Of a stretch of 64,000 bases of DNA, positions 1 to 12,400 are shown one piece after another. Within the stretch, counting starts at the first letter, position 1, and each line of letters starts with the position of its first letter. The notes beneath the pieces are model-generated. The model did not search any database. It saw only the letters and a program-made list of their open reading frames with translations, and had not been told where the DNA came from. The DNA comes from Eudromia elegans (Eukaryota; Chordata; Aves; Tinamiformes; Tinamidae). A program made the translations under genes and the position numbers. The stretch is from contig PTEX01000011.1 in NCBI GenBank assembly GCA_003342815.1, positions 3,678,928 through 3,742,927 on the forward strand, read 5' to 3'.

Positions 1-65
1 TAAAGTGACTGGCAGGGATTATGTGTGGTTTAGGGTAATTGTTCTTCTGTTTTCCCCAATTAGGG

Positions 66-94
<29 letters not shown>
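66..94. repeat. A29 homopolymer
   Basis: An uninterrupted run of 29 A is followed by further A-rich sequence. It lies in LRP3 intron 1 close to exon 2. It might be a retroposon tail, but no element body is recognised. Confidence 0.9.
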
Positions 95-96
<2 letters not shown>

Positions 97-383
97 AAAA
101 GGAAAACCCCCCAGAAGACAAGTTGAGAGCAGAGTGGCGGCCGGTTCCCTTGGTAGCATGGTTGGCGGATATTGAACCGATATTCTGTGTTGGCTTTTCA
201 TAGCTGCAGTGAAGGATAGTAGTTGATTATGTGAATTGTCAATGTGGTTAAGCAGGGTTTTTGTTGGAAGAATGCAAGTAATTAATATTAGCGCTGTGGC
301 AATTGCTTAGAAATGGCTAACTACCAACTGTCTCCTTATATCAATGCAATCTGTATGAGCATTATTTTTCTTTCTTTTCACAG

Positions 384-431
384 TGAATCTCTTCCTAACT
401 GGGAAAATAGAAAGTGCTGTTACCTCATTAG
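384..431 (+). CDS. LRP3: LRP3 exon 2: end of signal-peptide region
   Basis: A 48-base exon lies between a tttcttttcacag acceptor and a gtaagac donor. It encodes NLFLTGKIESAVTSL with split codons at both ends. Human LRP3 has NIFLTGRLSSAVPAL at the same place, just before the first CUB cysteine. The phases fit the next exon (G joined to CT gives Ala). It is far too short to be found without the family comparison. Confidence 0.9.
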
Positions 432-3400
432 GTAAGACACATTTTTCTTATTTATGTTGATTGTTCTTTTAAAGTTGTGGCTTCTTTCCCACCTGAAGAC
501 ATGTTTAAACAATACTGTGTGACCTTTGCTTGAGGAAGAGTAACAGTGACGTTTTAGGAAGTTCAGAACTTTAAGTCTTCCTGGGCTGAGGACATGCCGA
601 TATGTTCAGGGAAGAGTCTTTGTCGAGGAAATGTGCCTGGGAATGTCAGGCTGAGGAAAGTGGCCCATTCCCAGGGGGAGCTAAAACTGGAATGTCGAAA
701 ATGCCTCATGACTGTCGAAGTGGAGATGTGACCAGGATTGCAGCACTTAGCGCAGTTTCCTTGTCTACAGCACTGCTGTTGCTTGTTTGCTTTATTGTGA
801 CACTGTAATCAGGGTGTGAGGGGCTCTTAGTGATAAGGGCCCCCTTGTGCCTGTCAGTTGACTGTCACGTTGATGGACATTTTTTGGCCCAAAGAGGTTG
901 CAAATTTTAACTTAAAACAGAATATCCAAATGTGAAAACAGGACGAAAGGAGTTGGACAAACACAAAAATAGTTGTAAGTCAATGGGTTGATTGGTTTGG
1001 GACTTTGAGCTTTCAAGTCAATGTGGGGCTTTGAGAGCACATTTACATCAGGAAAGGGTAGTCATTTTAGGATTAGGTAACACCTAAATTTAGGTTAGAG
1101 GAAGTATGGATGAACCACTTGGGACATGAGTTGTTTCTAACATTGTATTTCAATTCCTTTACTGGAAAGAAATCCAGACTGAAATGTGTGTCCCAGTCAG
1201 TGTTCTGTCTGGATGGTTCTTGGCTTTTGATAGAGCCTGGCGTCCGTAGGCAGGGTGGCGAAGCAGTGTGCTAAGTGTAGCTGGGGTGATGATGCAGTGC
1301 CTGGCTCAGACTGGTGATGCAGCTTCAGTTGGAAATACAGAACCCCCTCCAGCTGGCTCTGCTGCCTTCTGCAGCTGGTTTTTCATGCTGGAAACAGGAA
1401 GAGGTGGATGAAACACTTTGCCTTTGTTCTTTGAGATGTGCGGGTGACCTTAGAGTGCAGCAGCCCGGGTGTTCTCGTGTGCTGGCACTGCTTTGAGGGG
1501 CTCCGTGTGCCGTGGCGGGGCGGGTGGTGGTTAAAGGTCTCGGCAGGAGCATGGCTCGGGTAGCCTCTCGTGCTGCCGTTGTGGGTGAGGATCCTGTGCT
1601 CGTGAGGACCCTGACGACCCCGGCAGGAGCCGTCCTGCGGGTGGGCTGTGTGCAGGAGCCCTGCTGCAGAGCTGGAGAGCGCTCGCTGTGCGCAGCGTGT
1701 CCCAGCAGAGCCCCTGCTTGCAGAGTCTGTCCTTCCCATCGGGCGGAGCGTGGTTTCCTTCCGGAAAGCCGATGTTGGCAGAAACAGCGAGTCCTGGGAC
1801 CCCCCCGATGCCAGTGCCAGGCCTCGGAGCCTGAGGAGCAGCCGTGCCGAGCGGCAGCGCCGTGTCCCCGCGAGCCCTGTGCCCGGGCAGCCCAGTGGAG
1901 CGCTCGCCTGCCGCCCACGCCCGGCCCTGCGCTGGGCGCTGCCTCCCTCCGCACGCAGCAGCAGCAGCGGGCAGCGAGGCTGGGCGACGCCGAGGAGCCC
2001 CCAGAGGAACCTCCCTGCGCGCCCGTGCGGCAGCGTGCCGTGGGCAGCGTGTGCATGGAGGGAGCCGGCGGGAGTGTCCTGCCCACCCCCAGATAACTGC
2101 AGAGAAGATGCACGCTGCCAAGCACAGGGTTTGGGAAGAGGGTTCCGTGCGTCAGGTGCAAACCGACCCTCGTCCTGCAGCAGGTGGTTGGGGTGATTCC
2201 CTTGTGCCCCGTGTACTGCACAATGGTGCAGAGCTGCAGCGCTTGTGCTGGGGTCCTCTTAACAGTAGCTGCTGTGCATTGAGTGCCCTTAGTGCACACT
2301 GTGCTGCCCTCTCGTGCAGCAGAGCCTCCTGCCAAAAGAGCAGTGATGCTGTTGAGACACTTTTTTGTTTGTTTTTTTTTTTTTCCCCTCAATGCTGTTG
2401 CGACGCTTTTTGAAGATTTCCTTGCAGTTCCTCCTAGCAAGTATTTGTGATGCACGTAACTAGAGGGAGGGCTTGACTGCTCTTCACAGCAGAAGGAACC
2501 CACCAGACACATGATTATTACAGAAAGCCTCATGAAGATTTATGTCTGCTTGACAGAAACTCTCTGATCTCGAGACTTTTTTGGCATTTATTTAAAGACT
2601 TTTTTATGTTTTTAGCTATAAAGTAATCATTACTGATCTGCTGTCAGGATTTATCTGTTTTTAAATAAGCCATCTCCGAAAATAAGATCTTTTTTTTTGG
2701 TTGGTTTGTTGGTTTGCCAGCTTGAGGCTGGCGTTCGCTTGTGTTACACTTCTCCATTAATCCTCACTGTGGAAACATTGAGCTGTTAGGGGCTTTTGTG
2801 CAGTTGTGTTTCCCCCTTTGCGCAGAAAGGCTGCAGGAAAAACATCTGTAGAAGAACCCAGATAGAAGAGGCTGTGGAGCCGCCTGAGCTGCGGCCTTGC
2901 GGGGCACCCAGGACGGCTCCTTTTGTTTCGTGGTGTGCCCTGGGAGTGTTGGCGACTCGGGCAGTGCCTTGCTGGTGTCCGTCCAGAGCGGCTGCCCGTG
3001 AGCCCGGCCGGGCCTGCCCGGCAGCAGCCACTGGCATGCGCTGACGTGACGGCCGCGGTGCTGGGTGCTGCGCCCATCGTGGCGCTTCCTGCCCACAGCG
3101 GGGCCGGGATGCGCTGACGTGACGGCCGCGGTGCTGGGTGCTGCATGCACTGCGGCGCTTCCTGCCTGCAGTGGGGCTGGGACGCACTGACGTGACGGCC
3201 GCGGTGCTGGGTGCTGCGCCCATCGTGGCGCTTCCTGCCCGCAGTGGGGCCGGGACGCGTCCTGCCCCGTGGGAACTGTTGTGCCGCCAGCGCTGGGGGC
3301 CCTGCTCTGCATCGGCTTTTTGTTCCAAGAAGTCTTCCGAGGAGGTGTCAGAGCTGCGCTCGAGCACTTGTCGTGGGAGGAGGAGGAGGAGGGGAGCGCT

Positions 3401-6400
3401 GGGGAGGAAGCCCGTTGGTGGCCGTGCACATACCGCAGTGATGAGCTGGTGGGAAGTGGAAGGCGTCAGGAGCGCGGGGCGAGTAAGGGAGGTCTGGGTA
3501 GGCACAGCAGCGGCTTCCTTCCTCCGCCCTCCTCCCCGGCGGGTTGTCACAGTGGGTTAAGGGCTGTGGACACACTCTTAACAGCAGGCAAGTGTGTTTC
3601 AGTAATGCGAGGTAAGGTTTAGGAGCCTTTGCACCAGCAGCGCAGTTGCCCTTTTGATTTTGGGCAGGCTGGGTTAGAAGTGCATGTTGTGCTCCAGAAG
3701 GGAAGGGCAAGGCCACCCAAGAGCACTGAAACAGCCCACGCGGCACAGCGAGCTGCACGCCACCGTGTCCGCACGCGCCTCGCTCTGCTTGTGCCCTTAG
3801 CAGGGTTTCACCACTGTTGAAATGGAAAGGCTTTTCTTTTGTCTTTTCTTCTGTCCTTGTAGTGTAGAGGCTAATAGCAGATGTGCAGGGTTAGTAAGAA
3901 ATGATATTTCTCCCTGAGAAAGTGAGCTGTCATATTATGTCAGATGCACTGCTTCCAAGCTGGGAGCTATGTATTATTGCAGACCAGAAGCTGCTAGCGA
4001 TCTTGTTTCAGGAAAACTCAAATACTTAAAAGAGCTCCTGCTCGGGAGTTTTGTAAATACTTTCTCAGACTTTTGTAAACACTTCCTTTGGGTTTTTGTA
4101 AAAACCTGGAAAACAAGTATTTGGGAAAATATTTTTGCTTAACCACACCAATGAATGTGTGAGTAAAAGTGACGATGTGCAGACTTTGTTCTGAGAAAGT
4201 CACATTGACAGCTAAAATAAGCTTTGCATAATTATCATTTTGCTTTCTATTTTAGTACATGTACCTTCAAGAAGGTATTTTTAATCCGGAACAGTAGTTG
4301 ATGCTAAGGGGACAGAAACACTTGCAGTGCTGCTGGTGGAAGCCTCTGGATAGGGCTCTACAGTGTGTTTGCTCCCTTTGCCTTGTGCCGGCTGCCACTT
4401 TCCCATTAGAAACTTTTACTGCTCTGGCACTTAGGAAATACAGTCCTAGCAGGCTCCTGTTCTTGTAGTCGTTAGCGATGGTGCGTTTATGCACTGGTAA
4501 GTACGTGCAGGAGGACGGCAAAAGAAGTCGAGCATTTGGTGTGTGTAATGAGGGAAATTCAGAATTATAGGTGAAAGGTCCTGTGGGTCTGTCTCTTGCT
4601 TTTGTGACTGTAATTGTTTCTGTAGTCCAGGGTTTTGCTAGTGTCCGGTGTGAAGCCTGTCTTTTTCCAAGCATGACAATGGGAATCTTTGTGGTTTTGT
4701 AACATCTTTGCTGTAAAATAAATATTTGAAAAATAGATATATTCTCATTGTATGCATTTTTGTTATGGCCTTTGAAACTAGTAGGAATTATGTCCGTGTG
4801 TTTCACTGGAATGGCCTGTGTGGAGGGTGGGAACGGTGGCTTTTTGTGTGCACTGCCTCAGGTAGGTTTCTCACCTAATGCGTGGTGTGTTCCTGTGGCC
4901 CTCGCTTTGGACTGTGCGCCGTGAGCGACCCGAGCAGCGGGACGGGGGCTGCGGTGCCCGCCTCGGCTCGCGCGGCGCCCTCGCTCGCCCCTCTGCCCCC
5001 AGCCCGGCAGGGCAGCTAAACCAGGACGGGCCGCTGGGAATGCCGCCTCGCGAGGCTGCGCTTCGGGCAGCGCGCCCAGCCCGAGGGAACCGCAGTGTGC
5101 GTATGCGTGCGAAAATCCTGACACGAAGGCCTTGGCTGCTTCTCCTGGCCACCTTTTGGAGCTAGGAGAAGTCATTCTTTCATGAAAAAAAGGGAAAATT
5201 CTGCTGTGATCCACAAGTCAGGCTCTAAATAGTCATTTGCCTTAAAAATAGATTTTAAAATATTTTTGGAGACTGTTCAGAATAGCTATTACATTACAGA
5301 GAATTTCCCCTCTTGTAATCTACTGAGAGTATATTTTCCCATCAGAACAGCTTTCCCATTTGTCCTTGGAACATTTCACTTTCATTTTCAAATTGACTAA
5401 TTGCAAATTATAAGTATTTTGATTTGACTTTAATTACCCTTCTGTTGTCCATAGAAAGATCTGAAAGTGCTTTGAAAATACTGACACTTTTTTTTCTCCC
5501 CTGCTCTCTTTTTCTCTCTCCTTCCCCTGCCTGGAAAATATATCACTGGAATTCAGAAGGAATTTAAAACACTTAATTTTAGTGAAAACATTTGATGTTG
5601 AAGTCCAACTTACTTTAGCTCCTTTTTTGTTGTTGTTGTTGGAGGTCTTTTTTAAAACCATTTGAAACTCTTCAGGTTGGTGATATGGTTAGCAGAATGA
5701 AGCTGGGAAGCTGGTAAGAAGGACTTTTGTATTGCGTCCACTTGGCAGATCTGTGCAGTATTATTGATTGTAGCCTTTGGTGGATTCATGCAAGGTTATT
5801 GATTGCTCCTGCATTGAAATGCAGGTTGTGCTTACCTACACTTAGAGCAGGTGTCTTAATTAAAAACCAGGGCAGGAAAGAAAGCAGTAAGAGGATAAAA
5901 TTATTGACTCTCATTTGTCTGCAATCCCAGAAATTGGTGCTTGCGTCTAATGTGGATTGTTGATTAGGTAGAGCATTAACAATAATATTTTCCCCTCCTC
6001 GTTAACAGCTGCTTGCAGTGGAGAACTGGAACAGCACACAGAGAGACGGGGAGTCATCTACAGCCCTTCCTGGCCACTGAACTATCCCCCAGCCGTCAAC
6101 TGCAGCTGGTACATCCAAGGAGATCGCGGAGACATGATAACAATTAGGTATGGCTCCCGGTGTTCTGTGGAGATACAGGATGGCCTGGCTGGAGTGAAAT
6201 GAGGCGTGTGGTGTTGCCTGATTCCCTAGCATGAAGGCATCTGTCAGAGCTGCTCCGAGGTGGACGGGTTGAACGCGGGGAGTTGGTCTTGCTGAAGCTT
6301 CATTGCAGGGCAGGCACCACTCTCGTTTTAGAAGTGCTCCAGCTTGTTTGTAGGTTACTTCTGGCAGCCATTATTATACACGTAAATCACTTGTAGTCTT

Positions 6401-9400
6401 CTAACGTGTTTATCTTCACATTACCCAAGTGAGATCTCATCTGATAGATGAGGGGTGGGGAAACAGTGATGTAATTATTTGCATTAAGTAGACTTCATTC
6501 TCTTCACTGCCTGTAAATAGGAATGAGTGAAGGCCATAAAATCTGAAGTAGCCTGTATTCAGTTGGGCTACTTAAGATTCCTAAAGCAAGAATGGCTTGG
6601 TCTCTAATGTCTTGAAATGGTGCTGTACTTAATTGCTACAGGAAGATAATCATTGCTTATTGTTACTTGTCAACCAAAACACATGCTTTTTCGCTAAGTT
6701 TTTCATTTCCACAGAATTGGATAATAGCTATAATTTGTGGCACAGTTTCAGCCCTTTCCACAAATCCATGAAAATATAATTCAGAAAAGACTATAATATA
6801 TTCTGAAAGGTTTGATAAAAATTTTAGGCTATAATATCAACATACTGTGAATGTGCATAATGTCTCTGGGCTAATCATAGTATCCCTGGACCAAGAATTG
6901 CTTATTAAAAAAAAAAAAAGAACTAGCAAGGTTTTTTGTTTTGTTTTGAGTACCGTTGTGTTTGACACCATCTGCTCATTCTTTGCTCAGCTGCTTAAAA
7001 AGACTGCAAACCTCTTCAGCTGCAGATGCTCTGCAATTAAAAACAAATCTGCTGCAGATGGAATAATAGGAGGGCCCCTTCATCCATTGTTCAAAATAGG
7101 AACTACTCATCAAGAGTAAGGAAGCAGATACCTGCCAGCATTTGTGATCCAAAAATAGAAAGGTGCTTTTAAACCCCATTAGACCGTATTGGGATTGGGG
7201 AATTAGTTTGCAAGCAGAGATTTTTGGAAACTGAGGAAGCACATGAACGAGACACAGAGCTTTGCTCTTGATAATAACACTGCAATTTATGCTGTGAAAT
7301 CATCTCAGAGCTCCTAGTTAGCATTAGGTTTCTCCTCTGCAAGCAGAGTGTAACTGAGCCATTAGAAATGGGGGAAGCAAGATGAGGAAGCTGCTGATAG
7401 TGCCTGTATGCAGTGCGTGGAGTCACATCCTGCCCTCGTACACACGTGCAGACAGTGGGAGTTAGGTGTTTACATCCGAGGGAGTTGTTTGTGGGTAGCA
7501 GATGTGTTGCGGTGTTGCATTTCTGACTGTAAATGTGCTTGGGATGACTCACTGCGGTGGTACAGGAAATGCAAAGTGTTGCAGCATCTGAGAATTTCTT
7601 TAGATGCTTAACACCATTCAGAGGGTGACATGAGGGAGGCAGCTGCCTTGCCCAGGCTAACCTGCTACCGGCAGACTGGGAGATGGGGTCCACATACAAG
7701 CACTTTTCCTTATTAGCCTGGGGATACCAGCAATTTGCTGATGGGGCAAAAAAGGAGTGTGTTTTCCCCTTGCCCCCCACCAAGAAAGTCAAACAAAACT
7801 AGTTCTTATGAGAAGATCTGGATTTTGGAAGGTTAAAAAAAAAGTGGCTTTGTGTGATGTAACACTGAATGCATTTCCTTTGATCTTGAATTCTCATTGA
7901 CAGTAAGACAGCAATATTATGTAAGTTGCATATTTGAGATACAGGAAGAAGAATCATTATGGGATGGAGTCTCAGTTGCAATTAGTTTTGATTTCTAGAT
8001 AGACTGCAGCAGGTAGTGATTTTTTATAAACCTGTTATTCAGCATTTTCCATGGAACAGTACCCAGCTCTACGTTTGGATGGAAGATACTGTCTCCTGTG
8101 AGCATGTCCTTCAGAAGCTTTATTTTAACATCTACCTCTCATATGTTGGTATAGATTTTGTTCATGTCCTTGCATTTCCATACTTACTGTTTTGCATTGC
8201 AGTTTTCTTTTTAAATCATTGGGGAGGAGTTCACGATAAAAAGGAAAAGATTTTCTTCGTGCCTTTGTGTCTCTACAAGCGAAGCATGTGTTAGTACTTT
8301 CTTCTAAGCTGGTCTGCTTGCCAGAATCTTGCTGTTGAGACCTGGGAGCAAATTGCTAGGTGCTGGAGGTGAGTTGTCCAGGGTCATGGGGTGTCATTCT
8401 GGATTCAGGTTGTTGGTCTGTTCTTACAGAAGTCGCTTCATTTCTTTCATTCTCTCAACTTTTATACTTGTTCTTAGAGGGCTATGTAAGAAATACTGTA
8501 AGATGAGATAAAGATGGATTGTGTAGTAATTGCCTTTATAGGCTTTATATCAGTATGTTTCCTTAAATGAGAGAAAAAGATCTTTTTGTTTAGCAGGTAT
8601 TATTATACCCACTGTGGGCAGAGTTATTATAGGAAATTATGGAACCGAGAGTAAAATGTTCCGCATTTTCGGAATGATAGAGAAGCAAAAGCGATTGCTG
8701 CTTCTGTGGTGCCCCTCTCGAGCTGCTTCCGGAGAATGGAGTGTGGGGGAAATGCCTTGCTTGACTTCTGCCTCAGTGACGTGACTTGTTGCCTTTGAAG
8801 TTTGGTTTATCAGATACCATCTGAGCTCAAAATTCTGTGCAAACCAAGGACAGGTCACATAGAGGCTTGCTGGTGTCTTATCTGACGAACTAGAGGGTCT
8901 GCTGCAGATTGTTTTTTGCTGAACTTGGAGTATTTCAGACCTTAACGTTGATTGGAAAAATCTCCTAAGAGCCATTTGTTTTATTCAGAGCTGCAGTGCT
9001 CAGCTTTTGGAGAACGGGCTGTGTCCCTTCCCTAAGGTTACGGAGTGAGCTGGGGCTCAGGAGCTGGCAATAGAATAGATTTCCTGACTTGCAGGTTCAG
9101 TGGTTAAGCAGAAGATTTTAATGAGCCAATTAAGTCATCAGTTGTTCACAGCCTGCACCTACTGTAGCAGGCTGGCAAATAGCAGTGACTTCTTTTGCTT
9201 AATTGGCTGGTCTGTTTTATTTTGGGGCTGTGCTCTACTGATTTACCCATAATATTTGTTCTCCAATTTTTTAATGAGTTTAGAGGGCCAAATTGTACAC
9301 TTATTTATTTATTTACTTCCTTTCATTCAGCTTTTATATCTGCTGGGCCTCTGTCAGCTTCCTGTTTCTTGTTTGTTTTCCTGATCATCTTGTGTTCTTT

Positions 9401-12400
9401 TCCAGTTATTGAGAATGCTTTTTTTTTTTTTTGTGTGTGTGTGCTTTAATCTGTAGTTATTTGTGTCTAAAATACTTAAGAGGGTTGTGGGGAATTCCCA
9501 ACATTATTTATAGAGCTAACTTTTTCTAGCTGTTACTGCTCCTCCCAGTGCAGATGGTGAAAAGCTGAGCTCTGCTGAGCCGTGGTGCTGCGGGCAGTGT
9601 GGGTTTTCATAGGTACAGCAGGTCCGAGTGGTTACGATAGGCTGCTCTAATGAAGTTCTTTCCAGCGACACGCCAATGCTAGGAAGTCAGTAGGACAATG
9701 TCATTGTGCAGTACTGTTGCTTCGACAGGAGGGGATACGTAGCCAAGCTGTGGTTCACAGGGAGCCCTCGGGGTCCTTCCCGAGACGGGAAGTAAGCTTT
9801 TTCCAGGATCTACCGCTAGATGAATTACCAGGATTTTGTAAAAACAGATCTAGTGCTGTGCTTTTCAGCTCACATTTAGTCATTCTGATCCTCAAAACAT
9901 GAATGCTTCTTGTACCTAGAACAGTAGAGTATTTTTGTATACACGCTCCCTGTGTGTGTATGTGTGTGTGTATATATATACAAATATATATATATATAAT
10001 TTTTATATATATATAAAAAAAAAAATTAGCTGACAGACATTTCCGAAGGATGGTAATGAGTTGGTGCTTCTGAATACGGCAGAGGTTGAACAGACTGTTC
10101 TGAAGTTTGAATAAAATGAAACAGTGGGTTATTTAAGGTCAGATTTATATAAGAAATACCTCTGCCATATTAAACTTTGCTTTCAAAAATACATTAGCAA
10201 ACAATAAGTATATATTTATATATGCACACCCATGTATGCATGTTATTTAGTATTTAGTATTTTGTTATAAAGGAGTGTTTTGTGTGATAAAGATGCTTGA
10301 CACTTGGTTCAAATATATCACATTTTGTTCTGGAGTGAAATTGCTATCAAGAAGCGAAAGGAGCAAAATTGCTTCTGCTGGAGGAAATGAAACATGTTGG
10401 GAAGACTGGGAAAGAATTGCTGTGGAGTGACAGTGCCTTAAAGCAAAACTTTTTAAAAATGTGTCTGTTGATTATAGTTTGCACGAGAGAACGGAATTAC
10501 TTTGAGCTTGCTCCTACAGGAAGCAGTGTTTAAAACTGCTGTGGTATCTATTGCATATACATATATATATATACATATATATCTTTTTAATCAAAACGAG
10601 GGCATCCGTAGTTCAGATCAATTTGGTTTGTTCAGTGGCATTTTGAACTTCCAGGCACTGGTATGTGATTAAGGTGCTTATTAGGAAACGAGTTCATTGC
10701 TGTGGATGTTCTCCGTTGCCTTTGCTGGTACCAAGGCACTTGTTCCAGTAAGGCATCCTCGTGAGGCCCTGTGAGTTACTGCTGGCAGGGAGGCCTTCAA
10801 TGACGATGCCTCCTTGCAAGTAGATGCTGTTTCACGGCCACATGCTTGGTTTGTGACTTGGATTGTGTTGGAGTTTTGTGCTGAGGAGTTTGGGATGGCT
10901 GCTCTGGATCTGCAAGGAACCCAGGGGAAAACCCGTGATTCTCTCTGTGCCTGTGCTTGTGCTTTAGAAAGTGTGACTAAAGCTTCTCTGTCATCTGAAC
11001 CCTTCACAGTAACCCCCAGCCCTTTTAGTGACGTTCTGTATGAAGTTCTCAGCGTGCGAGCAGAAGATGCTGTTAATTATGTGCACATGCATGCTCTGCA
11101 TATCTAGCCCTGTCGTCTGCAGAAGAGTTTGAGTGTAGCTGACTTCTCGGTGCTCTGTGTGCATCTTAAATTCCCCCTCCCTTTTTTTTTTCTAGAAATA
11201 AATGCATTTTAATATAAGGTGCAGACGGCTTATTAGAGGGAGCACATTTCCTCTTAGATGAGAGGCTGCGTTAAGTAGCAATCCTGAAGTGTGAGTTCCT
11301 CATGTGAGAGTCAGGAGCAGCTTTTTCAGCCGAGTGGGCAGAGTGGGCAGCCTGTGACACTGTGGGCAGCTGGGGAGGGCAAGAGAACAAGTTCTTTAGC
11401 TCTTCAAGGTTGTTCCTGCTAAATGCAAACTAGCAGAGGAAAGAGATCAAAAGATCTAGTAAATGATCTCACCTGTCTCTCACAATTTTCCTTCCCCTCC
11501 TCATTGCGACACAGCAGCTATTCCCATTTCTTACAAAACTTGGTGCTGGGCAGGAAGATAATTCTAATGCGTATCCAAAAGGTCTTTATGACAAGAAACC
11601 CCTACACATAGTCCTCCAAGCAGATAATAGAAACCTTTTTGATTCTGGTGCCAGGGAGTTACAGAAAGCAACCCGATATGGTAGCCCAGTAATGCTGCCT
11701 CAGATTGCTTGTGCCAATAATCTATTACTGCTACCTTGTATAATTCCGGTTCATTTTTAGTGGCTGCTCGTACATTGCCCTAGTCATTAAAGAGATTTTT
11801 TTCTTTTTTTTTGTGCAGAACGCCTGGGACAGGAAAATTTTGGGTTATCTTTATGTGATCGATCCTTTAACTTTTTCGTCCTGTTTGTGAAGTTGTCTGG
11901 AGCTTCTTGGCAGAATCTGTTTGTTTCAGAAGCTTTGAGATCTAAGTTATCTCACTCCCACATATATCCCTATAGGAATGAGTCTTCCTAGCTGGTGAGA
12001 TACATACACTGTGATGGGAGAGAGGCAGAAAAGAGCAATGACGTCTTTTGGATGTTAAATTATTGGACATCTCTCAATTTTCTTTTTAACACTTTTAGTG
12101 CCCTCTTGCTGTTTAAGGGAGAGTTTGTACGCCAGTGTATGGTATACATACATGTGTGTGTAGGTTAGAGCTCATACCTAGGTGAATTGACTGGTTTACT
12201 TAGTTGCAGCACTTTCCTTTTCACCTTCACAGGGAAAGATCTGGCAGGCTCTTTGTAACTATATTGTGATAACAGAAAATTGTCTTTCCATTTATCTTTT
12301 TCATTGAGTTCCTTTCTTTTTTTGTGTAAGGTTCTTGGTGGAAGGTGGCCTCTGTTTGGTAGGAGTATTTCAACCTCTCTGAAAGGTCTAAGTATGTGCA

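Noticed and set aside
1325-2533. A 402-codon minus-strand frame in LRP3 intron 2
   Set aside because: It coincides with a GC-rich block where several overlapping frames are open on both strands. No domain, no conserved motif and no supporting splice or promoter signal.
2764-3550. Minus-strand frames of 221 and 254 codons with repeated QHPAPRPSRQ-like blocks
   Set aside because: The protein-level repetition reflects the 73-bp DNA tandem repeat, whose length is not a multiple of three, so the same peptide appears in different frames.
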